Below, piece by piece: positions 25,888-34,127 of a stretch of 47,113 nt of DNA. The DNA lies in assembly GCA_910580075.1 (NCBI GenBank), contig CAJTVR010000012.1, positions 1 through 47,113 of the forward strand. Direction: 5' to 3'. Both the position numbers and the translations under genes were made by a program. Each line of letters opens with the position of its first letter. The first letter of the stretch is position 1. Below the pieces are notes generated by a model that saw only the letters and a program-made list of their open reading frames with translations, did no database searches and was not told the DNA's origin. The DNA comes from an uncultured Eubacterium sp. GTDB lineage: Bacteria; Bacillota; Clostridia; Lachnospirales; Lachnospiraceae.

Positions 25888-25956
25888 CATTTCTCTGCCT
25901 GGCGTTCGGGAATCCAATCCTATAGATAGATTAAAAAATAGTAAGGAGAATAAATT

Positions 25957-27222
25957 ATGAAGACAAAAGCAGTTAGAATGTATGGAACAAGGGATTTACG
26001 GCTGGAAGAATTCGAACTTCCGGAAATAAAGGATGATGAAATTCTCGTAAAGGTAATCAGTGACAGTATCTGTATGTCAACATACAAGCTGGTAGAACAG
26101 GGAAAGAAACACAAACGTGCACCGCAGAATATTGATACAAATCCGGTCATTATCGGACATGAGTTTGCAGGCGTGATTGTACAAGTCGGTGATAAATGGA
26201 AAGACCAGTTTCAGCCTGGCATGAAATTTGCGCAGCAGCCGGCACTTAATTATAAAGGCAGCCTTGCTTCTCCGGGATATTCCTATGAATTTTTTGGCGG
26301 CGCATGTACATACTGCATCATTCCTCATGAAGTTATGGAATTAGGATGCCTGATGCCGTATGATGGCGGGAGCTTCTTTGAAGCATCCTTAGGCGAGCCG
26401 ATGAGCTGCATTATCGGCGGATATCATGGAAATTATCATACAAATAAGAGAAACCATGACCTGGCAGTCGGTACGAAAGAAGGCGGCGATATTATTATCC
26501 TGGGCGGATGCGGCCCGATGGGACTTGGTGCTGTCAGCTACGGCATTCAGATCGAAAACAAGCCGAAACGCATTGTTGTAACAGATATTGACGACGCAAA
26601 ACTGGCACGCGCAAGAGAAGTAATTCCGGAATCTTATGCAGAAAAAAACGGGGTAGAACTTTTGTATGTCAACACAGCCAAAATGGCAGACCCGGTAAAA
26701 GAGCTTGTTGACCTTACAGGCGGCAAAGGCTATGATGATGTATTTGTGTATATTCCAAACCGTGCTGTAGCAGAGCTTGGTGATAAGATACTTGCATTTG
26801 ACGGCTGCATGAATTTCTTTGCAGGACCGACAGATAATCAGTTTAAGGCTGAAATCAATTTATACGATGTACATTATACAAGCCAGCATATCGTAGGCAC
26901 GACAGGCGGCAACAATGATGACCTGATCGAAGCCAATGACCTGGCCGCAAAGGGCAGAATCGAACCGGCCGTTATGGTAACACATGTCGGCGGAATCGAC
27001 AGCATTGCAGATGCTACACTGAACCTGCCAGACATTCCGGGCGGAAAGAAACTGACTTATACGCAGTTTGATATGCCGCTGACGGCTATTGAGGACTTTG
27101 CAGAAAAAGGAAAGACAGATCCGCTGTTTCAGAAGCTGGACGAGGCCTGCAGGAAAAACAGAGGCCTTTGGAGTGCAGAGGCGGAGCGGATTTTGTTTGA
27201 GCATTTTGGAGTGGAAGTATAG
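25957..27222 (+). CDS. Zinc-dependent sugar-phosphate dehydrogenase, L-sorbose-1-phosphate reductase-like
   Basis: A 421-residue medium-chain dehydrogenase/reductase. The zinc-site segment GHEFAGVIVQVGD is at about 65-77, a likely zinc ligand Cys lies in 'SICMSTYK', and the Rossmann loop is 'IILGGCGPMGLGAVSYG' near 180-196. The usual four-cysteine structural lobe is absent. Length and pattern fit the SorE group, which interconverts L-sorbose-1-phosphate and glucitol-6-phosphate. Next to a hexitol-type PTS it could equally oxidise the imported hexitol-phosphate to a ketose-phosphate for the PfkB kinase. AAGGAG lies eight bases before the ATG, and a strong terminator follows at 27332. Confidence 0.75.
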   Translation: MKTKAVRMYGTRDLRLEEFELPEIKDDEILVKVISDSICMSTYKLVEQGKKHKRAPQNIDTNPVIIGHEFAGVIVQVGDKWKDQFQPGMKFAQQPALNYKGSLASPGYSYEFFGGACTYCIIPHEVMELGCLMPYDGGSFFEASLGEPMSCIIGGYHGNYHTNKRNHDLAVGTKEGGDIIILGGCGPMGLGAVSYGIQIENKPKRIVVTDIDDAKLARAREVIPESYAEKNGVELLYVNTAKMADPVKELVDLTGGKGYDDVFVYIPNRAVAELGDKILAFDGCMNFFAGPTDNQFKAEINLYDVHYTSQHIVGTTGGNNDDLIEANDLAAKGRIEPAVMVTHVGGIDSIADATLNLPDIPGGKKLTYTQFDMPLTAIEDFAEKGKTDPLFQKLDEACRKNRGLWSAEAERILFEHFGVEV

Positions 27223-27331
27223 ATAAGATAAAAGTATAAACTGGCTGAAAAAGAAAAAGGGAATCATATTTAGGAGTAAAAGGTGCAGGGCGTGTCTTTG
27301 AACGGGATACGTAAAACAGTACAGAAAGAAG

Positions 27332-27374
27332 CTGTCGCTTTCGATTTAGAAAATCGTATAGCGGCAGTTTTTTT
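27332..27374 (+). terminator. Rho-independent terminator after the PTS locus
   Basis: Outer stem CTGTCGCT/AGCGGCAG (one G-U pair), inner stem CGATTT/AAATCG with a 3-base loop, then seven T. From here to 27619 I see no gene. This stretch of about 245 bp has no clear promoter or repeat. Confidence 0.85.
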
Positions 27375-27619
27375 CCTGCTATTTTCGAATGAAGCTGCTC
27401 CGGCTTTTCGACAACAGCGGCTGTAGAAGAATGAAAACCGATATATGGATGTTTTTTACTGAATGAATTGACATATCTGGCTGAACATTTTAAGATGGAT
27501 GTAAAATAAACGCACCTAATAACACGGGCATTTCAGATGAATCAGGCAGGCGGAAATGAATAAAGATATTTAGAGTGTATGGGGGTTGTTTTTGATGATA
27601 ATCAGGAGGGACTGGTGAG

Positions 27620-27922
27620 TTGAAAGCTGAAGATATATTGACCGGAGAAATTATTCCGATAGTGAAAGTTAATCAGACTGACGGACAGACTGACGGACAA
27701 ACTGACGGACAAATGAACGGTAAGACAACAGATACAGAAGACAAAATTCTTCAGATGATCTGCGAAGATGCGTTTGTGACACAGGATGAAATAGCAGAAA
27801 GAATAGGCATTAGTAACAGCGGGGTTCGTTATGCTATGCGAAAGATGAAAAGCAGGGGAATATTAAAAAGAGTGGGTTCTCATAAAAATGGTAAATGGCA
27901 GATAAATAAGAAATTGGAATAG
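27620..27922 (+). CDS. Orphan winged-helix fragment with TDGQ repeats
   Basis: A 100-residue frame from a TTG start with AGGAGG about 10 bases upstream. After about 18 residues comes a hydrophilic TDGQ-repeat linker, then a winged-helix domain (EDAFVTQDEIAERIGISNSG...) of the kind found at the C-terminus of AlbA_2/ATP-binding transcriptional regulators. The N-terminal catalytic or ATP-binding part is absent, and an in-frame TAA at 27599 rules out an upstream extension. It may be a remnant that still happens to be translatable, or a small DNA-binding protein in its own right. Confidence 0.5.
   Translation: MKAEDILTGEIIPIVKVNQTDGQTDGQTDGQMNGKTTDTEDKILQMICEDAFVTQDEIAERIGISNSGVRYAMRKMKSRGILKRVGSHKNGKWQINKKLE
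27677..27712 (+). repeat. 12-bp tandem repeat (x3) encoding TDGQ
   Basis: Three near-perfect 12-bp units (ACTGACGGACAR), then a diverged fourth. Each unit adds four residues to the linker before the winged helix, so copy changes would keep the frame. Confidence 0.85.
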
Positions 27923-28190
27923 ATAGGAGCTTTCGCATTAAGAAAAATGTTTTGCTAAGTGCGACAGCCCTGGTTCACAGATATGCTGGCTTGACACAGG
28001 CAGATTTTGTATTTTACAATGGTATCCAGAAAAATTTCTTTCACTGACCTGAAAACAGATTGAATATGAAAACATAGAAGAGTATTCAGAATGGAATGAG
28101 ATTTGTAGTTCAATGGCGATGCGGTATGGATTAACTTTTAACGAAAATACTTTGAAAGAGAAAATAACGAATAACAGGGGGGAATACATA

Positions 28191-28688
28191 ATGAAAAGCA
28201 ATCTGACAACACTGTGCTACATCGAACAAGACGGCAGATATCTGATGATGCACAGGGTAAAAAAGGAAAATGATATAAATAAAGATAAGTGGGTCGGCAT
28301 CGGCGGACATTTTGAGCCAGACGAATCACCTGAGGAATGTCTGCTGCGCGAAGTACAGGAAGAAACCGGGCTGACGCTGCTATCGTGGCAGCTGCGCGGG
28401 GTTATTACGTTTATGTGCGAAAATTACCAGACCGAATATATGTTTCTCTACACAGCAGATGCATACAGCGGCCAGATCGGTGAATGTACGGAAGGAAATC
28501 TTAAATGGATAGATAAGTCAAAAGTCTGCTCCCTGCCAGTCTGGGAAGGAGATAAAATATTTTTCCGGCTGCTGGACCAGGGGGAACCTTTTTTTTCACT
28601 GAAATTAAAATATGAGTATGGAAAGCTCATAGAGGCATGCCTGAACGGGAAGGATATTCTTAATAAAACGGATTCATGCAATGAATGA
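28191..28688 (+). CDS. Nudix hydrolase (MutT/8-oxo-dGTPase-like)
   Basis: A 165-residue Nudix protein. The Nudix box spans residues 39-61, with G39, the E-P-D-E-S segment and REVQEETGL as the metal-binding core. It is similar to the 8-oxo-dGTP diphosphatase-like Nudix proteins common in Lachnospiraceae. ATG at 28191 has AGGGGGG nine bases upstream. The same frame is open upstream to about 28077, reading like the tail of another, lost protein. The rest of the 268-bp gap before the gene shows nothing that I recognise. Confidence 0.87.
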   Translation: MKSNLTTLCYIEQDGRYLMMHRVKKENDINKDKWVGIGGHFEPDESPEECLLREVQEETGLTLLSWQLRGVITFMCENYQTEYMFLYTADAYSGQIGECTEGNLKWIDKSKVCSLPVWEGDKIFFRLLDQGEPFFSLKLKYEYGKLIEACLNGKDILNKTDSCNE

Positions 28689-28699
28689 GGAGGGTAAAA

Positions 28700-29834
28700 A
28701 TGCCGCGGACAGTCGGAATTGGAATTCAGGATTTTGGCAAGCTGATCGATTATCACTGTTTCTATGTGGATAAAACACTGTTTATCAAAGAATGGTGGGA
28801 AAGCATGGATGATGTGACGTTAATAAACAGGCCCAGACGCTTTGGCAAGACGCTTGCAATGAGTATGACAGAACATTTTTTTCCATAAAACATGCAGCGG
28901 ACAAAAACGTTTTGAAGATCTGGCTATCTGGAAAGATGAAAAATACCGGCATCTCCAGGGAACGTATCCGGTCATATTGTTAAGTTTTTCCAGAGTGAAA
29001 GGAAAGACATATCAGAGTGTGAAAGATAAACTCTGCCAGATCCTGTCAGATTTGTATGCAGAATATGATTTTCTGCTGGATGATAAGGTGCTGACAGATG
29101 CAGAAAAAGATTTTTTTGCCAGAGTATGTGACGGAATGGATGAAACGGTTGCATCGGCAGCTTTGAGGCGGCTGTGTGCATTTTTATATAAATATTATCA
29201 TAAAAGAGTCATTATTCTGCTGGATGAATATGATACGCCTATGCAGGAAGCATATCTGAACGGGTACTGGGAAGAACTGTCAGATTTTATAAGAATCATG
29301 CTTCATGCCGCATTTAAAGACAATCCATATATGGAACGGGGCATATTAACCGGTATTACCAGAGTGAGCAAAGAATCTGTATTCTCTGACCTGAACAATC
29401 TGAAGGTGGTGACTGTAGTTTCAGCCAAGTATGAGACTGCGTTTGGCTTTACAGAAGCAGAAGTTTTTGCTGCACTTGAGGAATACGGCATGTCAGATAG
29501 AAGAGAGGAAGTAAAACAGTGGTATGACGGATTTAAATTCGGAAAACACGATAATATTTATAATCCGTGGTCAGTCATTAATTACCTGGATGAAGGCGGA
29601 TGCAAAGCGTATTGGGCGAATACAGCTTCAAACAGTCTGGCTGGAAAGCTGATTCTTGCTGGCGGAGCATCCAGGCAGCTTGTGATGGAAGATCTGCTTA
29701 TGGGAAAAACGATGCAGACTCAGATCGAAGAAGAAATTATTTTTACACAGCTGGACAGAAAAAAACACGCAGTCTGGAGTCTGTTACTGGCAGGCGGATA
29801 CCTGAAAATTGTCCGGGAAGAAAATTTAATTTAA
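28700..29834 (+). pseudogene. AAA-ATPase-like/PD-(D/E)XK family protein, frameshifted and truncated
   Basis: The ATG at 28700 has AGGAGGG just upstream. The first 63 residues carry the family N-terminus ('GIQDFGKLID...YVDKTLFIKEWW' and RRFGKT as a Walker-A-like site). They run into TAA at 28886. The frame is restored from about 28878 in the +1 frame: removing one T from the T7 run at 28876-28882 joins them as TEHFFHKTCSG...FEDLAIWKDEKYR. The second part has 'VIILLDEYDTPMQEAY' (Walker-B-like) and 'GILTGITRVSKESVFSDLNN'. It ends at 29834 in the middle of 'LLLAGGYLKIV', so the usual C-terminal nuclease-like domain (PF08011) is missing. Such families are thought to be mobile and often decay. Two independent lesions argue for a true pseudogene. 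Confidence 0.8.
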
Positions 29835-29929
29835 AAATCCATGAACCATTTCTAAAGATGTTACAATATAACAGTGAAGGGCAAATGAATCACCCTTTAC
29901 AAAGACGTCTTAAAAAGTGGAGATTAGCG

Positions 29930-30469
29930 ATGACAAACGCAGAATTGGAAACATGTATTCAGGCATATGGGAAAGACATTTATTCATTCTGCAGATATCT
30001 TGCCGGCAGTGTGCAGGAAGCGGAAGATTTATACCAGGATACCTTTTTAAAGGCCGTGGAGCTGAATGAAAAAATCGACATGCATCATAATCCAAAGAGC
30101 TATCTGCTTGCAGTCGCGGTGCGCATATGGAAGAATAGAAAGCGCCGGTATGCATGGAGAAAGCGGATTGTGGAAACAAAGATGCTGCCAGGGGAAAAAG
30201 GCAGGCAGCAAAAGGAAGAAATGCAGGCGTCAGCAGAACAGCAGGTTTTGCTGGAGGAAGAAGCAAAAGCAGTCAGGAAAGCAGTAGCAGGACTGCCGGA
30301 GCGGCTGCGTGTGACCGTGCTTTTATATTATATGGAAGGACTTACCGTGGCACAGATTTCCAGCGTGGCAGGGATTCCTCAGGGAACCGTTAAAAGCAGA
30401 CTGTATCAGGCAAGAAAAGCATTAGCCAAAGAATTGGAGGTTGTTTTAAATGAACAGGAATTTAGATGA
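29930..30469 (+). CDS. ECF-type RNA polymerase sigma factor
   Basis: A 179-residue sigma-70 family protein. Region 2 is 'IYSFCRYLAGSVQEAEDLYQDTFLKAV' (split here: region 2.1-2.2). Region 4 is 'LPERLRVTVLLYYMEGLTV' followed by the HTH 'ISSVAGIPQGTVKSRL'. It directs RNA polymerase to a stress or envelope regulon. GGAG precedes the ATG at 29930. Its end overlaps the next gene by 20 bp, and that gene is its probable anti-sigma factor. Confidence 0.87.
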   Translation: MTNAELETCIQAYGKDIYSFCRYLAGSVQEAEDLYQDTFLKAVELNEKIDMHHNPKSYLLAVAVRIWKNRKRRYAWRKRIVETKMLPGEKGRQQKEEMQASAEQQVLLEEEAKAVRKAVAGLPERLRVTVLLYYMEGLTVAQISSVAGIPQGTVKSRLYQARKALAKELEVVLNEQEFR

Positions 30470-31754
30470 AATGTTAAAACAAGCCCTTACTCCTATGGAT
30501 GAACCAGATTTCTGGCTAAATCAGAAAATTTTAAATCAGGCAGAGGAGACAGAAAAAATGGCAATGAGACATGCAAAAAAAATCCCGGCAGCAGTATTAG
30601 CGGCTGTACTTGTATTAGGGGCAGGCTCGGTGACTGCATATGCGGCATGGAAACACCTCACACCGGAAAAGGTATCGCAGAATCTGCATGACAGCAGGCT
30701 GACAGCGGCATTTCAGGGAAAAGATGCGGTAAAGATGAATGAAAGCCAGGTTTCAGGCAGCTATAAGGTAACACTTTTAGGCATTGTTTCCGGCAGAGAC
30801 CTTACAGAATATGAGCTTACCGCAGACGGCACCGTTCAAAAAGACAGGACTTATGCAGTGACAGCAATCGAATATGCGGACGGTACACCGATGCCGGATA
30901 CATCTGAAGATGCTTATGCAGACCTTTCGTTTTTTGTATCCCCGCTCATCAAAGGATATGATCCGGACTGGTATAATATGGCTTCGATGAATGGTGCTTA
31001 TACAGAATTTACCGAAAACGGGGTCTTATACAGGCTGACCGAATGTGACAACGTGGAAATATTTGCAGACCATGAGATTTATCTGTGTGTCTGCGACGGA
31101 TCTTTTTATAACCGGCAGGCATACCGCTATGACGAAGCATCCGGGGAGATTTCAAGAAATGAATCTTATGACGGACTGAATATACTGTTTTCACTTCCGA
31201 TTGACCCTGCAAAAGCAGATCCAAAGGCAGCTGCAGCGTATAAAAGCAGCCTGCAGAAATCAGAAAATCAGGCGGCAGGAAACAAAACAGCATTTCAAGA
31301 AAGCGCCGCGGATACCGGGGCAGACGGAAGTAATGCAGAAGGAAATGAAGCAGTTCCCGGATATACAGCAGAAATTTATACAGACGAAGATGCGGTTAAA
31401 CATGCTGCTCAAAGAGCAGCAGAAGAAAAAGTCCGTGCATGGACAGAGCAGCTTACACCGGATAATATTGACCGGTATGCAAAACGGGTAGAAAGCACTG
31501 TCCAGGTACTGACGCCGGATGAGGACGGATATATTAAGTATAAATATGAAATAGAAGGCCGCGGTTCATCCTCAGGCAGGGTTCTTTTATCCTGGTACTT
31601 TAAAGATGCAAAACCAGGCATGTCAGACTGTTTTGGTTTCAGCTTTTCCGAGGATGGGATGGAAAGCTTAAGAATCGATACGTTCACGCTGAATGAAGAC
31701 GGGACAGTTACATTTGCGGCTTATATTCCAAAAGAGACAGAAAGCGGCAGGTGA
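30450..31754 (+). CDS. Membrane anti-sigma factor (DUF4179-like)
   Basis: A 434-residue single-pass protein. A cytoplasmic N-terminus of about 45 residues (LDEMLKQALTPMDEPDFWLN) fits an anti-sigma binding segment. One TM helix lies at about 46-66. The large outside region holds a DUF4179-type immunoglobulin-like domain (about 90-260), an acidic, low-complexity linker (about 270-310) and a second domain to the end. It is translationally coupled to the ECF sigma gene. By family role it keeps the sigma factor inactive until an external signal arrives; the signal is unknown. Confidence 0.75.
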   Translation: MNRNLDEMLKQALTPMDEPDFWLNQKILNQAEETEKMAMRHAKKIPAAVLAAVLVLGAGSVTAYAAWKHLTPEKVSQNLHDSRLTAAFQGKDAVKMNESQVSGSYKVTLLGIVSGRDLTEYELTADGTVQKDRTYAVTAIEYADGTPMPDTSEDAYADLSFFVSPLIKGYDPDWYNMASMNGAYTEFTENGVLYRLTECDNVEIFADHEIYLCVCDGSFYNRQAYRYDEASGEISRNESYDGLNILFSLPIDPAKADPKAAAAYKSSLQKSENQAAGNKTAFQESAADTGADGSNAEGNEAVPGYTAEIYTDEDAVKHAAQRAAEEKVRAWTEQLTPDNIDRYAKRVESTVQVLTPDEDGYIKYKYEIEGRGSSSGRVLLSWYFKDAKPGMSDCFGFSFSEDGMESLRIDTFTLNEDGTVTFAAYIPKETESGR

Positions 31755-31875
31755 AGACGTTCAGGATAAGCAGATGCAGGCAAGAGCAGCTTAAATATAA
31801 TCATCCAGCCGGAAAAACACAGATGATGCATGGCATAATATAGAAAGGGAAGTCAGAATCTGACCAGAAGAAGCA

Positions 31876-32835
31876 ATGAATGTTGAACAGGCAAAACGGA
31901 TACTCGGTATATCTGAGCATGATGACCAGGCAGAAGTCAAAAGAAAATACCGCCGGATGATCGGCACATGCCATCCGGATGCAGCAGGATCTGACAGCCC
32001 GGAATACGTCCGCAGGACGCAGGAAATAAACGAGGCATATCAGCTGCTGAAAAAGTCTGACCGTATTGCATCATGCAGGAAGGAAGACTTGATCTGGCAT
32101 AGCGAGGTCAGCGAAAAAGCCTTTTGCGACAGAAACATTTATCTTTTTTACAGCATGGATGTGTCAAAAGACCGGCTTTTTTACCGGGCGGCCCGCGGGA
32201 AATATATGTGGGACCCGGATGAAGAAGAATTTGAGCTGTTTTTGACAAGTATCCGCCATGCATCAAAAGAACTGCTTGAAATGGCAGAAAAATCCAGAAA
32301 TGATCCGGGGCATTCATATTCACAGGAAGTTTTTTTCCGCTTTCAGGCCAGGCTTTTTCAGAGTCTGGCCTTACAGTATATTCATCCTGTAAATACACTT
32401 CGTAAAATTGCAAAGCCTCAGATGACAGATACAAAAGGCAGGGAAATATATCATTTGAAAGCATTTCTCGGCACAAAAGGAAACAGCCGGATGTACCAGG
32501 CAATGACGCAGTTAAAGAAAGGCGGGACGGTGTATCCGCATTCTTTTGAAGAAAATAAAATTCTGACAGTAAACGGGCAGGGCGAGCCGCTGGGGCATCT
32601 GTCGCTGGAAGACGACCGTCTGTATTTTTGCGTGATTCCGCTGTTAAAAAAACAGCTGGCAAAGGTAAAAATGACTGTAAAGAATATTAAAACCAGCATG
32701 AAGAGTCTGTATACAGTGAAAGTAACCGTCAGCTTTTATTTCAGGCTGGAACAGGGAGCAGATACGTTTACAGATGACGGGCAGAGCCTGCGTATTGCGG
32801 CACTGTTAAAAGAATATAAGGAAACTGTTTTGTGA
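31876..32835 (+). CDS. J-domain (DnaJ-like) protein with unknown C-terminal part
   Basis: A 319-residue protein. Residues 1-60 form a J domain with the HPD motif at 33-35 (GTCHPDAAG), which stimulates Hsp70 ATPase. Residues about 75-319 contain no glycine/phenylalanine region, zinc fingers or other known DnaJ parts that I recognise. They include mixed strands and a 'YLSEE-like' acidic segment, so this is a dedicated co-chaperone and not DnaJ itself. It overlaps the next gene by 4 bp. A 13-bp palindrome (GTCAGAATCTGAC) lies 17 bp upstream of the ATG, and a TATAAT is at 31796. It is probably the first gene of the following island. Confidence 0.75.
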   Translation: MNVEQAKRILGISEHDDQAEVKRKYRRMIGTCHPDAAGSDSPEYVRRTQEINEAYQLLKKSDRIASCRKEDLIWHSEVSEKAFCDRNIYLFYSMDVSKDRLFYRAARGKYMWDPDEEEFELFLTSIRHASKELLEMAEKSRNDPGHSYSQEVFFRFQARLFQSLALQYIHPVNTLRKIAKPQMTDTKGREIYHLKAFLGTKGNSRMYQAMTQLKKGGTVYPHSFEENKILTVNGQGEPLGHLSLEDDRLYFCVIPLLKKQLAKVKMTVKNIKTSMKSLYTVKVTVSFYFRLEQGADTFTDDGQSLRIAALLKEYKETVL

Positions 32836-34127
32836 GCTGCCAGCAGTTATACAGCGCAGAATATGAGCGGATACTGCTGCCTGGCGTTTCAGATATCCAA
32901 AACAGATACTATGATAAATGGAGGTATTATATAAAAATGCGCATCTATCAGGAAGCGGACCTTGTAAGGATCGCAAAGAGGGAAAATAATAAAAAAAGAG
33001 ACTATCTGGTCGTAAATCCCCTTCAGGGCAAACATATCGCGGCAAAGCCAGGAAAGACACTTGCATTGTTCCGGGCACTGGCGGATACGCTCAAAGCATC
33101 CTGTGAAGGCAGAAACATATTGGTGATTGGATTTGCAGAAACAGCCACAGCAATCGGCGCAGCAGTGGCGGCCAGCCTGGGTGCTTATTATATCCAGACG
33201 ACCAGAGAAGAAATCGAAGGGGCACAGTATTTAGATTTTTCAGAAGAGCACAGCCATGCAGTACAGCAGAGACTTGTTAAAAATAATCTGGACACAGTTA
33301 TGGCCCGCACAGACCTTGTTATTTTTGCAGAAGACGAGGTGACGACGGGAAATACGATTCTGAATATTATTCATATTATGGAAAAAGAATATCCGGGACA
33401 GGCGGAATATGCTGCGGCATCACTCTTAAACGGTATGGACAAAGAGGCGCAGGCTGTATACGAAAGCAGAAATATCCGCCTGTATTATCTTCTTAAAACA
33501 GATCACTCAGGTTATTCTGAAATCCTAAAACAGTATACGAAAAAAGGAGACTATCTCTCTTTTATGCAGCCGGCTCCAGGACATGACGGTATTTGCAAAG
33601 GAGACAGTCAGGAATCAGAAGAAAACAGAACAGAAAATAGTGAGAGATCCCGGACCATTGATACAGCTAAGGAATTTTCAATCAGCGGCTGGATGGATGC
33701 AAGGCAGCTGGTTTTAGCGGAAGAATACGAAAATGCCTGCAGACTTCTGTGCCAGGAGATGAAAAAGTGCCTGCAAGGTGCATTATCAGGCAGAATTTTA
33801 GCACTTGGAACCGAGGAATTTATGTATCCGGCGCTGTTGGCAGCGGAGTGTATCGAACAATCTGGTGCACAGGTATGGTTTCATGCGACGACAAGGAGTC
33901 CGATTGCAGTATTTAAAGAAGAGCAGTATCCGCTGCATGTAAGATACGAGCTTCCGGGCTGTTATGATAAAAACAGGAGAACCTTTGTTTACGACATCGC
34001 ATCTTATGATGCGGTCATTCTTATGACAGATGCGCAAAGCAGAGAGCAGGAAGGGATTCAGGCTCTGGTCAGGGCTGTGGGATTAAAAAATAAGAAAATT
34101 TATGTAGTCAGGTGGTGTCTGGATTGA
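32832..34127 (+). CDS. Phosphoribosyltransferase with TRSP domain
   Basis: A 431-residue protein. The PRTase core has 'NILVIGFAETATAIGAAVA' and a PRPP-binding-type loop FAEDEVTTGNT at about 165-175. The C-terminal part carries the name-giving motif in 'HATTRSPIAV', near residue 350. Such proteins occur in tellurite-resistance-like gene clusters and are predicted to make a nucleoside-like compound, not to salvage normal bases. GTG at 32832 has AAGGA nine bases upstream and overlaps the J-protein stop. An ATG at 32938, with GGAGG upstream, may be the real start because the homologous part begins there. A Glu/Ser-rich insert separates the two domains. Confidence 0.8.
   Translation: MSCQQLYSAEYERILLPGVSDIQNRYYDKWRYYIKMRIYQEADLVRIAKRENNKKRDYLVVNPLQGKHIAAKPGKTLALFRALADTLKASCEGRNILVIGFAETATAIGAAVAASLGAYYIQTTREEIEGAQYLDFSEEHSHAVQQRLVKNNLDTVMARTDLVIFAEDEVTTGNTILNIIHIMEKEYPGQAEYAAASLLNGMDKEAQAVYESRNIRLYYLLKTDHSGYSEILKQYTKKGDYLSFMQPAPGHDGICKGDSQESEENRTENSERSRTIDTAKEFSISGWMDARQLVLAEEYENACRLLCQEMKKCLQGALSGRILALGTEEFMYPALLAAECIEQSGAQVWFHATTRSPIAVFKEEQYPLHVRYELPGCYDKNRRTFVYDIASYDAVILMTDAQSREQEGIQALVRAVGLKNKKIYVVRWCLD

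Noticed and set aside
27677..27712. CRISPR-like or intergenic repeat array
   Set aside because: The 12-bp repeats have no spacers and are in frame inside a coding region.
29600..29929. N-terminal extension of the sigma factor upstream of 29930
   Set aside because: That part is the pseudogene read in another frame; sigma homology and a ribosome site begin at 29930.
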